The notes under the pieces were generated by a model, which saw only the letters and a list, made by a program, of their open reading frames with translations, was not told the origin of the DNA and did no database searches. From Gammaproteobacteria bacterium (GTDB lineage: Bacteria > Pseudomonadota > Gammaproteobacteria > Pseudomonadales > Pseudohongiellaceae), in contig JASBUV010000099.1 of assembly GCA_030147705.1 (NCBI GenBank), forward strand, positions 1 to 40,540: DNA of 40,540 nucleotides, written 5' to 3'. A program made the position numbers and the translations under genes. The stretch's first letter is position 1; each line of letters begins with the position of its first letter. Shown here one piece after another: positions 21,997 through 32,053 of this stretch.

Positions 21997-22755
21997 TCAG
22001 AGCAGGAATCCACCCGCAACAGCACAAAGTGTCATCACGAACAGAAACCACTTGATGGCGTTCTGGGATGCGCGTACAGCCAGTTTGACTGCCAGATGAG
22101 CGCCAAGCATGGAGCCACAAGCGACGATCAAGCCAGGAATCCATTGAATCTGGCCAAAAAATGCGAAGATCACAAACGCAACTGCAGTGAATGCCAGCGC
22201 GCAGGCTGTTTTCAACGCGTTGGCACGCAACAAGTCGTAGCGCAACCCACCTGCGAGTGCGCCCAACAGGATAAAACCGACCCCAGCCTGCACAAACCCG
22301 CCATAGACGCCAGCGCCAAACAGACTCCACCACGCCAAACGATTGTCCTGCGGGGACAGTGTCGGCGTGCCGGGTGGTGGCGCGATCACCTGCGGCCTCA
22401 CCAGAATGATGAGAGACATGGCGAGTATGGTGATGAGTAGAACAGGTTTTAGGTAGAGGTTCGGCATCAGCGCCGCGCCAAACGCTCCGAGCACGCCTCC
22501 CAGAATTGTTGGAATCAGTATGGGAACCACAGCCGGTCGATCAAGTGTTTCGTGCTTGTCGTAACCACGCAAGCCCACGACACATTGCAAAAGCACAGAA
22601 ATGCGGTTGGTACCATTCGCGACGTCAGCCGGTAAGCCGAGCATCATTAATGCAGGCAGGGTCAGATTGGAGCCGCCACCTGCGACTGTATTGATGCCGC
22701 CAGCCAGAAATCCGGTAACGGAAAGCAATGCGATAAAGGGGAGAGAGATGTCCAA
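21997..22755 (-). CDS. TauE/SafE family sulfite exporter/permease
   Basis: 252 aa multi-TM; FLAGGINTVAGGGSNLTLPALMMLGLPADVANGTNR. Confidence 0.92.
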   Translation of the reverse strand: MDISLPFIALLSVTGFLAGGINTVAGGGSNLTLPALMMLGLPADVANGTNRISVLLQCVVGLRGYDKHETLDRPAVVPILIPTILGGVLGAFGAALMPNLYLKPVLLITILAMSLIILVRPQVIAPPPGTPTLSPQDNRLAWWSLFGAGVYGGFVQAGVGFILLGALAGGLRYDLLRANALKTACALAFTAVAFVIFAFFGQIQWIPGLIVACGSMLGAHLAVKLAVRASQNAIKWFLFVMTLCAVAGGFLL

Positions 22756-22932
22756 AATCTATCCTGTTCTGGCGGGTCCGAAGAAAGGGCAGGGCAAGCT
22801 TACCAGAAATTCTCGAACAGGGTCGGTTCACTTTCTTTATAAAGCGGCTAAGAACAGTTACATTGTCGCGCTTTGCTGTCTGCTTCCTTCCCTCGGGATT
22901 GCAGGCACGACTGCCGGAAATACCTACCAAGC

Positions 22933-24051
22933 ATGAAATACGCAAGCACTGACTTCCAGATAATTGGCGGCGGCATTAACGGGTTGCTGCTGACACTGGA
23001 GCTCGCGAAAAGTGGAGCCAGTGTGACGCTCATCGAGCGAGATCGCCCGGGGCGCGAGGCATCATGGGCTGGTGGCGGAATAGTATCGCCACTTTATCCC
23101 TGGCGCTACGCGCCTTCGATCACAGCCCTCGCCAGTTGGGCGCAAGACTACTACCCAGAACTCGTTGCGGAATTAACCGCGAACACCGGCATCGATTCTG
23201 AACTAAGCGAGTCAGGCTTGCTCATGCTTGATGCTGACGATCAGGACGAGGCTCTGCTATGGGCCGCATCCCATCAGCGGGAAATGCACTGTCTTGCTGG
23301 CCAGCAAATCTACAACAGGGAAAGTGGACTGGCTCCTGGGTTTCAGAATGGGTTGTGGATGCCCAAGGTTGCCAACGTGCGTAATCCGAGGTTGCTGCAG
23401 GCCTTGCTGGCGCAAGTGCAACACTTTCCGGATGTCACGCTCCTGGAGAATAGCGAAGTGCTTGGCCTGGAGTCCGAAGGAGCAATGGTCAGGCAAATCC
23501 GCATGCACGGCGGTTGCGACAAAAAGCCTTTCACGATCCCGGCACGTCAGGTCGTAGTGTGTGCAGGCGCCTGGTCGGGACGCATACTGTCGGAATCAGG
23601 CAAGATTCTGGATGTTCACCCGGTAAAAGGGCAGATGTTGCTTTATAAATTCTCGAAGCCGCCTTTGTCGTCAATAATACTTACGGCTGGTCGCTACCTG
23701 ATTCCACGATGCGATGGCCATGTTCTGATTGGCAGCACGCTTGAGTACGAAGGCTTCGACAAGACACCCAGTGCTGAAGCGCGCCTGAGTCTGCAACGGT
23801 CAGCTGAGTCGATGTTCCCGGAGTTACAGGCAATGGAGCCGGTCGGTCACTGGGCAGGCTTACGACCGGGGACCCGGGACGGCGTTCCGTACATCGGGAA
23901 GTTACCTGACTGGCAGAATCTGTTTGTTAATGCCGGCCAGTTCCGCAATGGGTTGGTGCTGGCGCCGGCATCGGCGAGATTGATGGCGGATCTGCTACTT
24001 GGCCGCGAGCCAATTGTTGATCCGCTGCCTTATGATCCGGCACGACAGTAA
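22933..24051 (+). CDS. thiO: Glycine oxidase ThiO / FAD-dependent oxidoreductase
   Basis: 373 codons from ATG 22933; FQIIGGGINGLLLTLELAKSGASVTLIERDRPGREASWAGGGIVSPLYPWRY; convergent with pilR as I recall for P. aeruginosa. Confidence 0.9.
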   Translation: MKYASTDFQIIGGGINGLLLTLELAKSGASVTLIERDRPGREASWAGGGIVSPLYPWRYAPSITALASWAQDYYPELVAELTANTGIDSELSESGLLMLDADDQDEALLWAASHQREMHCLAGQQIYNRESGLAPGFQNGLWMPKVANVRNPRLLQALLAQVQHFPDVTLLENSEVLGLESEGAMVRQIRMHGGCDKKPFTIPARQVVVCAGAWSGRILSESGKILDVHPVKGQMLLYKFSKPPLSSIILTAGRYLIPRCDGHVLIGSTLEYEGFDKTPSAEARLSLQRSAESMFPELQAMEPVGHWAGLRPGTRDGVPYIGKLPDWQNLFVNAGQFRNGLVLAPASARLMADLLLGREPIVDPLPYDPARQ

Positions 24052-24108
24052 TTTCTGATTGCGCGAGTTAAGGGGAGCGGCGAGCGATGCTTTTGAACCC
24101 GGCGCGGA

Positions 24109-25539
24109 TCAATCCAGGCCGAGCTTTTTGAGTCTGTATCTCAGGGAGCGAAACGACATTCCCAGCTTCTTGGCCGCTGCTGTTTTGTTCCAGCGGGTCT
24201 CCTGCAGGGCTTTTTCGATGACCTCGATTTCTACAGCCTCCAGATGTTTTTCCAGCGAGTAGTCGCCTTCCAGTTCCATCGATTCGGCAACTCCGGTAGT
24301 TGCTGTGTCGGCTTTTTCTGATTCTGCAGTTGCTGTGCTGGCATCTGCGTGACTCTCTGATTCGGGGCTTGCCGGTGTCGAGATGAATTCAAGATTATCC
24401 AATTCAATGCGATTGTCTTCGCTAAGGGTTGCCCCTCGTTGCAGGATGTTTTCCAGCTCTCGCACATTACCTGGAAAATGGTAGTTCTTGAGTGTGCTTA
24501 GCGCGGCGTCGCTCAAACTGCAAAGCGGTGCGGCATTCTCATCTGCGATTTTTTTCAGTATGACAGTCGCCAGTTCTTCGATGTCTTCTTTGCGCTGGCG
24601 CAAGGGGGGGACGGGCAGTTCGATAACGTTGATTCTGAAGTACAGGTCTTGCCGTAAATTGCCTGCTTCAACCTCTTTGGCCAGGATCTTGTGCGTTGCG
24701 CTAAGCAATCGAACGTCTACCGGTACCTCTTGCTGGGAGCCGATCGGGCGAACAGATTTTTCCTGAATCACACGCAGTAGTTTGACCTGGGTCTGCAATG
24801 GCAAGTCAGCAATCTCGTCCAGAAACAAGGTGCCGCCATTGGCTGCTTGAAACAGCCCGTCTTTATCCCTGTCAGCCCCTGTGAAACTGCCCTTGATGTG
24901 ACCGAACAATTCGCTTTCAACCAGATGCTCCGGAATTGCTCCGCAATTAACGGCTACGAAAGGGCCGTTCTTGCGCGCACTTTGTTCGTGAATCGCACGC
25001 GCTGCGAGTTCCTTGCCGGCACCTGATTCGCCACTGATGTGAATAGGCGCCTGGCTTCTTGCCAGCTTGCTAATTTGCTCGCGCAAGCGTTGCACCTGAG
25101 GTGAATTGCCGGTGATGTTGCTGTTGTCGCGGATTCGCTCCACAGCAACTTTGCTTTCATTGAGTGAGTCGGGATGGGTCAGTCGCAACGCTGCATTCAC
25201 AAGGTCGCGTAGTTTATGCAAGTCTACTGGCTTGGATACGAAGTCGAATGCGCCTGCCTTGAGCGCTTTGATCGCAGTCTCTGTGCTACCGTGCGCAGTG
25301 ATTACCGCTACTGGCAATTCACTATGGTGTTCCTGAATGTATTCAACGAGTTCAATGCCGTCGCCGTCGGGTAAGCGCATGTCAGTGAGACAGAGATTAA
25401 AGCTACGCTCTTCAAGGAGTTTTCGAGCTGAGTCAAGATCAGCGGCAGCGTATGTGTTGAGAGACATACGTCCGAGAGTGATCTCCAGAAGCTCCCGAAT
25501 ATCGGGCTCATCATCGACGATTAGGACAGTATCGTTCAT
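24109..25539 (-). CDS. pilR: Sigma54-dependent response regulator PilR
   Basis: 476 aa; REC domain, AAA+ GESGAGKELAARAIH and GSFTGADRDKDGLF, Fis HTH RWNKTAAAKKLGMSFRSLRYRLKKLGLD. Confidence 0.92.
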   Translation of the reverse strand: MNDTVLIVDDEPDIRELLEITLGRMSLNTYAAADLDSARKLLEERSFNLCLTDMRLPDGDGIELVEYIQEHHSELPVAVITAHGSTETAIKALKAGAFDFVSKPVDLHKLRDLVNAALRLTHPDSLNESKVAVERIRDNSNITGNSPQVQRLREQISKLARSQAPIHISGESGAGKELAARAIHEQSARKNGPFVAVNCGAIPEHLVESELFGHIKGSFTGADRDKDGLFQAANGGTLFLDEIADLPLQTQVKLLRVIQEKSVRPIGSQQEVPVDVRLLSATHKILAKEVEAGNLRQDLYFRINVIELPVPPLRQRKEDIEELATVILKKIADENAAPLCSLSDAALSTLKNYHFPGNVRELENILQRGATLSEDNRIELDNLEFISTPASPESESHADASTATAESEKADTATTGVAESMELEGDYSLEKHLEAVEIEVIEKALQETRWNKTAAAKKLGMSFRSLRYRLKKLGLD

Positions 25540-25586
25540 GAGTTGATGTTGGTCCGCGCAGCGAAAAACAGGCGTGATAGTTCTTC

Positions 25587-27203
25587 TTATTCCATGATGT
25601 GGTCGGGGTCGCTGAAGTAGATACTAAAACAACTTTTCCCTTCCGATGTGCGATTAAAAACCAGCTGCGATTGATTAGCTTCGCACAGTTCTCTGGATAT
25701 ATAAAGCCCGAGACCAGTGCCTGTTTGCTCTGTAGTGTGGAATGGTTCAAATAAATGTGCTTCAGCGTCTTCGCTTACACCGGGCCCGTCGTCGATAACA
25801 TGGAGAAATGGTTGCAGCCGGCCATCCCGGACCTCTCTGCCGCCCGTAACTGTGAGGGTTCCTTTCCCGGTTCTGCGTTGGCTGTATCGCAGTCCATTAT
25901 CAAAAAGATTATTGAGGACTTGCTCCAGTTGACCGGTGATCACATTCACTTCGGTATCCGCCGGTTCAATATGCAAGATGATCTCTTCGCAGATTTCATG
26001 GGTGGCTTCGTAACTCGCGACAAAGTCCTGCAACCAGTTTTTAAGATTTACGCGGGTTGGGGCGGAATCGTTCTGGCGCGAAGCGTCCAGTACATCCTCG
26101 ATAATCATATTGATGCGTTTGCAGTGATTCAGAATGATGGTAAGCATTCTGCGATCTTCATCTGAAGCGGTAGCGGATTCGCTCAACAACTGGCTTGCGT
26201 GACTGATCGCGCCCAGAGGATTGCGAACTTCATGAGCAATACTTGCTGTGAGCCGACCCAGCGAAGCCAGTTTCATCTGCCGAACGCGTTGCACTATCTG
26301 GCGGTTGTCTTCCATGAACATCAGGACGTCTGAATCGGATTCAGGGTTCAGAAAAGCGAAGCTTATTTGCAGTTGTTTATTACTTTGCGGAATTGCAATT
26401 GGTTGCGGCTGGCGCCTCGGATTGACCTTCCATGTATTCAACTGAGTTGCGAGCAATTCTGGTAATTCGGGGTGAGAGCCTGACGACTGACCTTCCAGAA
26501 GCGGTGCCAGTGTAATCTGGGCTGAGCTGTTCATGCTCACCAGTTGATTGGCATTATTGATCACAGCGACCCCGGTTCTCATCCGCTGAATGATTTCGTT
26601 GTTGAGTTTCTCGAGATCAACAATATTGCTCGCCTGCTCATCAGCAAGTTGAGCTGCCTTGTAAATTCGTTCGGTCAGGGTCTGGATATAGAGCGATGTA
26701 GCAAACAGGAAAATGCCAAGAAATCCGGTCTGGATGAATTGATTGGGCGGATTCTGCAGCGAAAGCGACAGGTAAAGTTCGCAGTAGATGGTAGCCAATG
26801 CTGCCACCGCTGCGAGGAAGGTGCTGATGCGCCCACGGATCATGATGCTGCTTGAGGCAATGGTTACGATCATCAACAAGCCGAGGCCGGATGAAGATCC
26901 GCCACTGGAGAAGACCAGCAGACTGATCGCCAGAATATCTGCGAGTAAGGTGCTCGTCAGAATCTTCTGGTTCTCCATAAAGCGCATGCCGTCGGGAGAA
27001 AGAAATGCGATGACCACTGCAAATATCGCGTACCCGGTGCAGGTCTGAATGAAGAGGGTCGGATCAATTTCTCCAAACTGGGTATTGTCCCTGCCGCTGA
27101 TATAGGTAACCAATAACACCAGCGGCAGCACGATGCGGTAGATGTTATAGACAACCGCTACATTGGATATCTGGCCAGAATAGTGTTTTGAGCTCGTTAC
27201 CAT
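25587..27203 (-). CDS. pilS: Two-component sensor kinase PilS
   Basis: 538 aa; N-terminal multi-TM region, PAS-like domain, ASIAHEVRNPLGAISHASQLL; immediately upstream of pilR. Confidence 0.92.
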   Translation of the reverse strand: MVTSSKHYSGQISNVAVVYNIYRIVLPLVLLVTYISGRDNTQFGEIDPTLFIQTCTGYAIFAVVIAFLSPDGMRFMENQKILTSTLLADILAISLLVFSSGGSSSGLGLLMIVTIASSSIMIRGRISTFLAAVAALATIYCELYLSLSLQNPPNQFIQTGFLGIFLFATSLYIQTLTERIYKAAQLADEQASNIVDLEKLNNEIIQRMRTGVAVINNANQLVSMNSSAQITLAPLLEGQSSGSHPELPELLATQLNTWKVNPRRQPQPIAIPQSNKQLQISFAFLNPESDSDVLMFMEDNRQIVQRVRQMKLASLGRLTASIAHEVRNPLGAISHASQLLSESATASDEDRRMLTIILNHCKRINMIIEDVLDASRQNDSAPTRVNLKNWLQDFVASYEATHEICEEIILHIEPADTEVNVITGQLEQVLNNLFDNGLRYSQRRTGKGTLTVTGGREVRDGRLQPFLHVIDDGPGVSEDAEAHLFEPFHTTEQTGTGLGLYISRELCEANQSQLVFNRTSEGKSCFSIYFSDPDHIME

Positions 27204-27326
27204 GTCATTTTGGGGTGAGGCTGAATGCTTGTTTGGGAACAGTTACAGTGAATTTATCGTACAATAGCGCCCCTAATATAGACCCAGTGCAGGGAAACAG
27301 GGAAAGCAGCAATCGCTGAGGACACT

Positions 27327-28976
27327 ATGGCGCGTAATTTCAAATTGGTAATGGCCCAGCTCAATCTGATTGTGGGCGATATAGATGCGAATGCTAATCG
27401 CGTGATCGCCTGCGCCAGACGAGCGATCGATGAGCAGTCTGCCGATATGATTGTCTTCCCGGAGCTGACTCTTACGGGTTACCCGCCAGAAGATCTGCTC
27501 TTCAGGCCGAGTCTGAAGCTGCGCGTTGATAAAGCCTTGCAAAAAATCCTCGCTGCCAATCTGGATATCTACATGGTTCTGGGTTATCCGCGCAAAGTAG
27601 AAGACAAGCTCTATAACGCGCTGAGTGTCATCCGTGGTAGTGATCAGCTCGGTGTCTATCACAAGCAATTGCTGCCCAGTTACGAGGTGTTCGATGAGCA
27701 TCGCTACTTTGCCCCTGGTGACGGGCCTTTGTTACTCGATATCGCGGGAAGTCGCATGGCATTCACGGTGTGTGAGGATATGTGGGGTCCTGGTCCGGCG
27801 GTTCAGGCGCGAGAGGGTGGGGCTCAGTTGTTGATCAATATCAATGCGTCTCCGTATCACATCAACAAGCTCACTGAGCGGCAGGCACTGTTGCAGAAAC
27901 GTAGTCAGGAGAGCGGCTGCCCCATTGTGTATGTCAATCTGGTTGGCGGTCAGGATGAGTTGGTATTTGATGGTGGTTCGATGGCTGTGGATGCGTCCGG
28001 GACGTGTCAGGCGCTGGTGCCGAGCTATGTGGAAGGACAGTATCCACTTGATATCCAAATTGGCAGTCGTGGAGAGTGTGCAATTCCCAGGCAGGAAATC
28101 GCAGCGGCACAACAGGTCGAAGCGCAAATTTACAATGCACTGGTTCTGGGTGTACGGGACTATGTTAACAAGAATGGATTTTCAGGCGTCGTGCTGGGTT
28201 TGTCAGGAGGGATCGATTCCGCATTGACCCTGGCTGTGGCTGTCGATGCACTGGGCAAAGATCGCGTGCAGGCGGTGATGATGCCTTTTGAGTACACATC
28301 CAAGCTGAGTCTGGATGTGGCCGCGCAGCAGGCAGCTACCCTGGGTGTGAACTATCAGGTCATTGCCATCAACGAGATTTATGCTGCGTTTATGGCAGCT
28401 CTGCAGTCCGAGTTTGCGGGTACTGCAACCGGCATCAGTGAGCAAAATCTTCAGGCGCGAGCCCGTGGGGTCCTGCTGATGGGGATTTCCAACAAGAAAG
28501 GACTGCTCGTGCTCACGACGGGTAACAAGAGTGAGATCGCGGTTGGCTATTCGACGCTGTATGGTGATATGGCCGGTGGTTTCGACGTGCTCAAAGATGT
28601 CTCAAAAACCATGGTGTATCGACTGGCCCGCTACCTCAACATGAGTCCTGGCAATAGTGCAGGTGAAGTGATTCCACAATCCGTGATCGATCGCCCACCT
28701 TCGGCTGAATTGGCTCCAGATCAAGTCGATCAGGACAGTTTGCCACCTTACGATGTGCTTGATCAGATTCTCGAGCTGTATGTTGAGCAGGATTACAGTG
28801 CAGCAGCGATCATTGCGCAGGGTTTCGAGGAGAGTCAGGTAAAACGCGTGTTGAGGCTGGTCGATTTGAATGAGTACAAGCGCCGCCAGAGTCCGATCGG
28901 TGTGCGCCTGACCCGGAAAGGATTTGGTCGAGACAGGCGTTATCCGATTACCAACGCCTGGCCAATCGGTGACTGA
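27327..28976 (+). CDS. nadE: Glutamine-dependent NAD+ synthase
   Basis: 549 aa; N-terminal CN_hydrolase domain (FPELTLTGYPPEDLL, VCEDMW), C-terminal synthase LGLSGGIDSALT, TTGNKSEIAVGYSTLYGDMAGGF. Confidence 0.96.
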   Translation: MARNFKLVMAQLNLIVGDIDANANRVIACARRAIDEQSADMIVFPELTLTGYPPEDLLFRPSLKLRVDKALQKILAANLDIYMVLGYPRKVEDKLYNALSVIRGSDQLGVYHKQLLPSYEVFDEHRYFAPGDGPLLLDIAGSRMAFTVCEDMWGPGPAVQAREGGAQLLININASPYHINKLTERQALLQKRSQESGCPIVYVNLVGGQDELVFDGGSMAVDASGTCQALVPSYVEGQYPLDIQIGSRGECAIPRQEIAAAQQVEAQIYNALVLGVRDYVNKNGFSGVVLGLSGGIDSALTLAVAVDALGKDRVQAVMMPFEYTSKLSLDVAAQQAATLGVNYQVIAINEIYAAFMAALQSEFAGTATGISEQNLQARARGVLLMGISNKKGLLVLTTGNKSEIAVGYSTLYGDMAGGFDVLKDVSKTMVYRLARYLNMSPGNSAGEVIPQSVIDRPPSAELAPDQVDQDSLPPYDVLDQILELYVEQDYSAAAIIAQGFEESQVKRVLRLVDLNEYKRRQSPIGVRLTRKGFGRDRRYPITNAWPIGD

Positions 28977-29534
28977 TTAGTTATTGCGGTCTGGGGCGGG
29001 TGCTGCGCGTCTCTGATTGGCATTTTCCTGCATGATTTCCCTCATGCGCCTCTGTGAATCCCGTATCTGTTGCTGCGCTTCACGCTGAATTCTGCGTTCT
29101 TCTTCCAGTCGTTCACTTTGCTGCTCGAATCTCTGGCGAAGTGCCCTGCGTTCCGCCTCGGGCAAATTCTGAAAGCGGCGTTGAATATTACGTAGCTGTC
29201 TTTGTTGCTGTCCGCTCAGGCTATTGAATTGCTGGAAACGCTGCATAATCAGATTTTGCTGTCGGGGAGGCAGATTCTGAAAGCGGTTCTGTTGGGATTG
29301 AGCAAGGCGACGTTGTTCCGGAGGCATCTGCTCCCATTGCCGAGCACCACGAATCAGTCGTTGCTGTCGCTCGACTGACAGTTCATCCCATTGCGACTCT
29401 AATTCCTGCAGTATCTGACGATGCTCGTAGGACAGCTCTTCCCAGGCGACTTTCTCGTCACTCTGTTGTGCGAATGCCGATCCATTCAGCATACAGATCA
29501 AGGCCAGGCTGAAGATGACACGATGCTTAATCAT
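28977..29534 (-). CDS. DUF3106 domain-containing exported protein
   Basis: Start chosen at MIKHRVIFSLALICMLNGSAFAQQ (29534); repeated W/F-x-x-LP/S-x-x-QR-x units. Confidence 0.82.
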   Translation of the reverse strand: MIKHRVIFSLALICMLNGSAFAQQSDEKVAWEELSYEHRQILQELESQWDELSVERQQRLIRGARQWEQMPPEQRRLAQSQQNRFQNLPPRQQNLIMQRFQQFNSLSGQQQRQLRNIQRRFQNLPEAERRALRQRFEQQSERLEEERRIQREAQQQIRDSQRRMREIMQENANQRRAAPAPDRNN

Positions 29535-29832
29535 TGGCGGAATCCTGATTGTCTGGATTGTTAGGTTGCGGTCGAGTGCTGGCAGCTTGCGCAGCAATAC
29601 TGTCAATCAAACTGGAGAATTCTTCTTCCAGCAAACTGTTCGGATCAATCCACTCTCCCTCATCGGTTGCGAAGGAACCGAGAAATTCGAGTAATTCGAG
29701 ATTGGGCTGTTGCTGTTGATTCACTTGCGAATTCTCTGCGGCATTTGCCTGATTGCTACTCAGGGCCAATAAGATCAACAAATAGTGGCTGTAGTGTTTG
29801 TCGCTTCGTTTGCTCACGCGCGTCGATACCAT
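29527..29832 (-). CDS. Small exported protein of unknown function (sigma/DUF3106 operon)
   Basis: 101 aa; hydrophobic N-terminal segment then LELLEFLGSFATDEGEWIDPNSLLEEEF; stop overlaps the ATG of the DUF3106 gene. Confidence 0.72.
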   Translation of the reverse strand: MVSTRVSKRSDKHYSHYLLILLALSSNQANAAENSQVNQQQQPNLELLEFLGSFATDEGEWIDPNSLLEEEFSSLIDSIAAQAASTRPQPNNPDNQDSAND

Positions 29833-29877
29833 GTCATGGAGTGAAACGACTGATAGCTCATTGCTGCGCCCCTGTGC

Positions 29878-30414
29878 TCACTGGCTCACCAGTTCGTTCT
29901 CGGAGAGCCAAAGATAGAATTCCAGATTTTCGTACAACTCCAGGTCTTCGGCTGAGGTCAACATGGCTAATTCGATCTCGCCCTGCAGTCCTGCATCGCG
30001 ATTGTAAATATTCAGCAGCGCAACCGTTCCGACGATCGCGAATGCGCTGGCGAAAACACTAGCTGGCATGCGCCACGGTAAGTGGAGCAGCCAGTCGGAG
30101 AATGGAGACGACTTCTCTCTACCTCCCTGTTTGGCGAGGTGCGCCATCGCTTGCGCTCGAATCTGATCGAGTTGAGATTCGATGTCTTCATTCAGCGGCT
30201 TCGCATCCGTCAATGATTCTCTGGCAATCTGTACGAGTAACTCTTCATCTTGTGATCGGGACACACACTCTTGCTGCAAGGCATTGTTGCGCGTGCTATC
30301 GAGTCGTTTGATCAGCTTCGCGTCCAGATTGTGCAGATCTTCGTCGAGCTCTGCGCAGATTAGTGCGACGAATTCATCGTCATTGAGATGCTTGCTTGTG
30401 TGTTTCATGACCAA
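29878..30414 (-). CDS. Anti-sigma-like single-TM protein
   Basis: 178 aa; soluble N-terminal region then TM helix MPASVFASAFAIVGTVALLNIY; overlaps the sigma factor stop; C-terminal SAEDLELYENLEFYLWLSENE. Confidence 0.7.
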   Translation of the reverse strand: MVMKHTSKHLNDDEFVALICAELDEDLHNLDAKLIKRLDSTRNNALQQECVSRSQDEELLVQIARESLTDAKPLNEDIESQLDQIRAQAMAHLAKQGGREKSSPFSDWLLHLPWRMPASVFASAFAIVGTVALLNIYNRDAGLQGEIELAMLTSAEDLELYENLEFYLWLSENELVSQ

Positions 30415-30923
30415 TGCCCTGCGAGACGTTCGCGCAAGAAGTGGATAGCTCGTGAATAATGGGTTTTGACGCTGCCTTCTGCGCAGGACATGGCGATCGC
30501 GGTTTGTTTCACATCGAGCCCTTCCCAGGCGCGTAGCAGGAACGCCTGTTTCTGACGCATGGGCAGTGCTTCCAGTGCCGATTCCAGTCGTCGCATACTC
30601 TCGCTCATGGCTGCTTCACGCTCGGGTTGCTGACCAAATTCATCCGCGGCGGTCTGTATCGGGTCCTCGTTGCTCTCCGGGTCATCGAATAGCCAGCGAC
30701 GGAAGCGATTTCGGACTTTGTTGCGTCTGTGCAAATCATTGATTTTGCTAGTTAAAATTCGATAGAAAAGCGGGGCAAGCTCAGCTTCCGGGCGGTCGGA
30801 GTATTTCTCGACCAACTTGAACATCGCATCCTGAACCAGATCCAATGCATCCTGTTGGTTGCCAGTGGCGATATGTGCGATGCGATAAGCGCGCGATTGC
30901 ACACTGCGCAGGAACTCATCCAT
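30405..30923 (-). CDS. ECF-type RNA polymerase sigma factor
   Basis: 172 aa; region 2 (DALDLVQDAMFKLVEKY) and region 4 (LPMRQKQAFLLRAWEGLDVKQTAIAMSCAEGSVKTHYSRAIHFLRERL). Confidence 0.92.
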   Translation of the reverse strand: MDEFLRSVQSRAYRIAHIATGNQQDALDLVQDAMFKLVEKYSDRPEAELAPLFYRILTSKINDLHRRNKVRNRFRRWLFDDPESNEDPIQTAADEFGQQPEREAAMSESMRRLESALEALPMRQKQAFLLRAWEGLDVKQTAIAMSCAEGSVKTHYSRAIHFLRERLAGHWS

Positions 30924-31063
30924 CGTGTTGAGAGTGTTCAGAAGGCCGCCCTCCGGTAAAGCCTTGAGATGACTATATCAGGGCTTAACGCAGAGGAGGA
31001 AAATCGGTTGACCGACTCGTGCAGAATTTGGGTAATCAGTCTGTAAGAGGCTGATTTATCTGC

Positions 31064-32053
31064 TTATTTAAGTATTCCGAAGGTGATTATGCTGAGGAAA
31101 GAACGACCTTCCTCTTCCTCGGTCTCGCCCTGGGCATCGATAATTTGCTGACTGCCCGAAGTAAACGGGCGCCGGGTCGGGGCGAGGGGCGGGTCGACCC
31201 GATTATCGCCGAGCAGACCGAAAGTCACTGTGTAGAGCAGAGAAGGATTGGTGATTTCGGTGCGAATGATGAATTCACCGTTGTTATCCAGCGAAGCGTG
31301 GGTCGGATAGTTTTCCCTCAACAGCGACAGGCTGGTGTCCGCCAATTCATTGAGCCCGAGTCTCAGGTAGGACTCGACCATGATGGCAACACCGTCTGCA
31401 ACAGCCGGTGTGCCCTGAAAATTTTCCACAACGTACTGTCCGCGGCGCAGCGCAGCGATGTAGGCACGACGGGCCAGATAGTAGTTCGCCACATGAATCT
31501 CATAGGCCGCGAGATTGTTGCGCAGGTAGATCATCCGCGCCCGGGCATCCGCTGCATAAGGGCTGTCGGGATACAGCGCCAGCAACTGCGAGAAGTCATT
31601 AAAAGATTCCTGTGCCCGGCCTGGGTCGCGCTTGGTCTGGTCGACCGGCATAAGCCGCCCCATGAAACCACTGGAATCGCGAAATGACGACAGGCCGCGC
31701 ATGTAGTAGGCGTAGTCGATGTTCTCATTATCCGGATGCAGCCGGATGAAGCGGTCTGCAGCGGCTCTTGCCGCTTCCATATCGCCGTTTCGGTAGTAGG
31801 CGTACACAATCTCAATCTGGGCTTGGGCGGCGAAACGTCCGAATGGAAATCTGGATTCCAGCGCCTGATAGGTCGCGATCGCCCCATTGAAATTGTTGCT
31901 GTTCAGTTGGTCCAGCGCGCGTCGATAAAATTGTTCTTCAGTCGACAGGCCTGCGAATTCATCCCTGTCTCCGCCACCGAACAGGCCACATCCAGCCATA
32001 CTGAATGACAGTAAAAGAAGAAGCAGGATTCGAGTGCTGCTGGTGAATGTCAT
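31064..32053 (-). CDS. bamD: Outer membrane protein assembly factor BamD
   Basis: 329 aa; lipobox [12 protein letters not shown]-like [43 protein letters not shown]. Confidence 0.94.
   Translation of the reverse strand: MTFTSSTRILLLLLLSFSMAGCGLFGGGDRDEFAGLSTEEQFYRRALDQLNSNNFNGAIATYQALESRFPFGRFAAQAQIEIVYAYYRNGDMEAARAAADRFIRLHPDNENIDYAYYMRGLSSFRDSSGFMGRLMPVDQTKRDPGRAQESFNDFSQLLALYPDSPYAADARARMIYLRNNLAAYEIHVANYYLARRAYIAALRRGQYVVENFQGTPAVADGVAIMVESYLRLGLNELADTSLSLLRENYPTHASLDNNGEFIIRTEITNPSLLYTVTFGLLGDNRVDPPLAPTRRPFTSGSQQIIDAQGETEEEEGRSFLSIITFGILK

Noticed and set aside
22756-22932. Possible TPP or glycine riboswitch upstream of thiO
   Set aside because: No TPP (CUGAGA) or glycine aptamer signature seen in the leader.
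31145-31687. 180 aa plus-strand ORF
   Set aside because: Antisense to bamD; shadow ORF.
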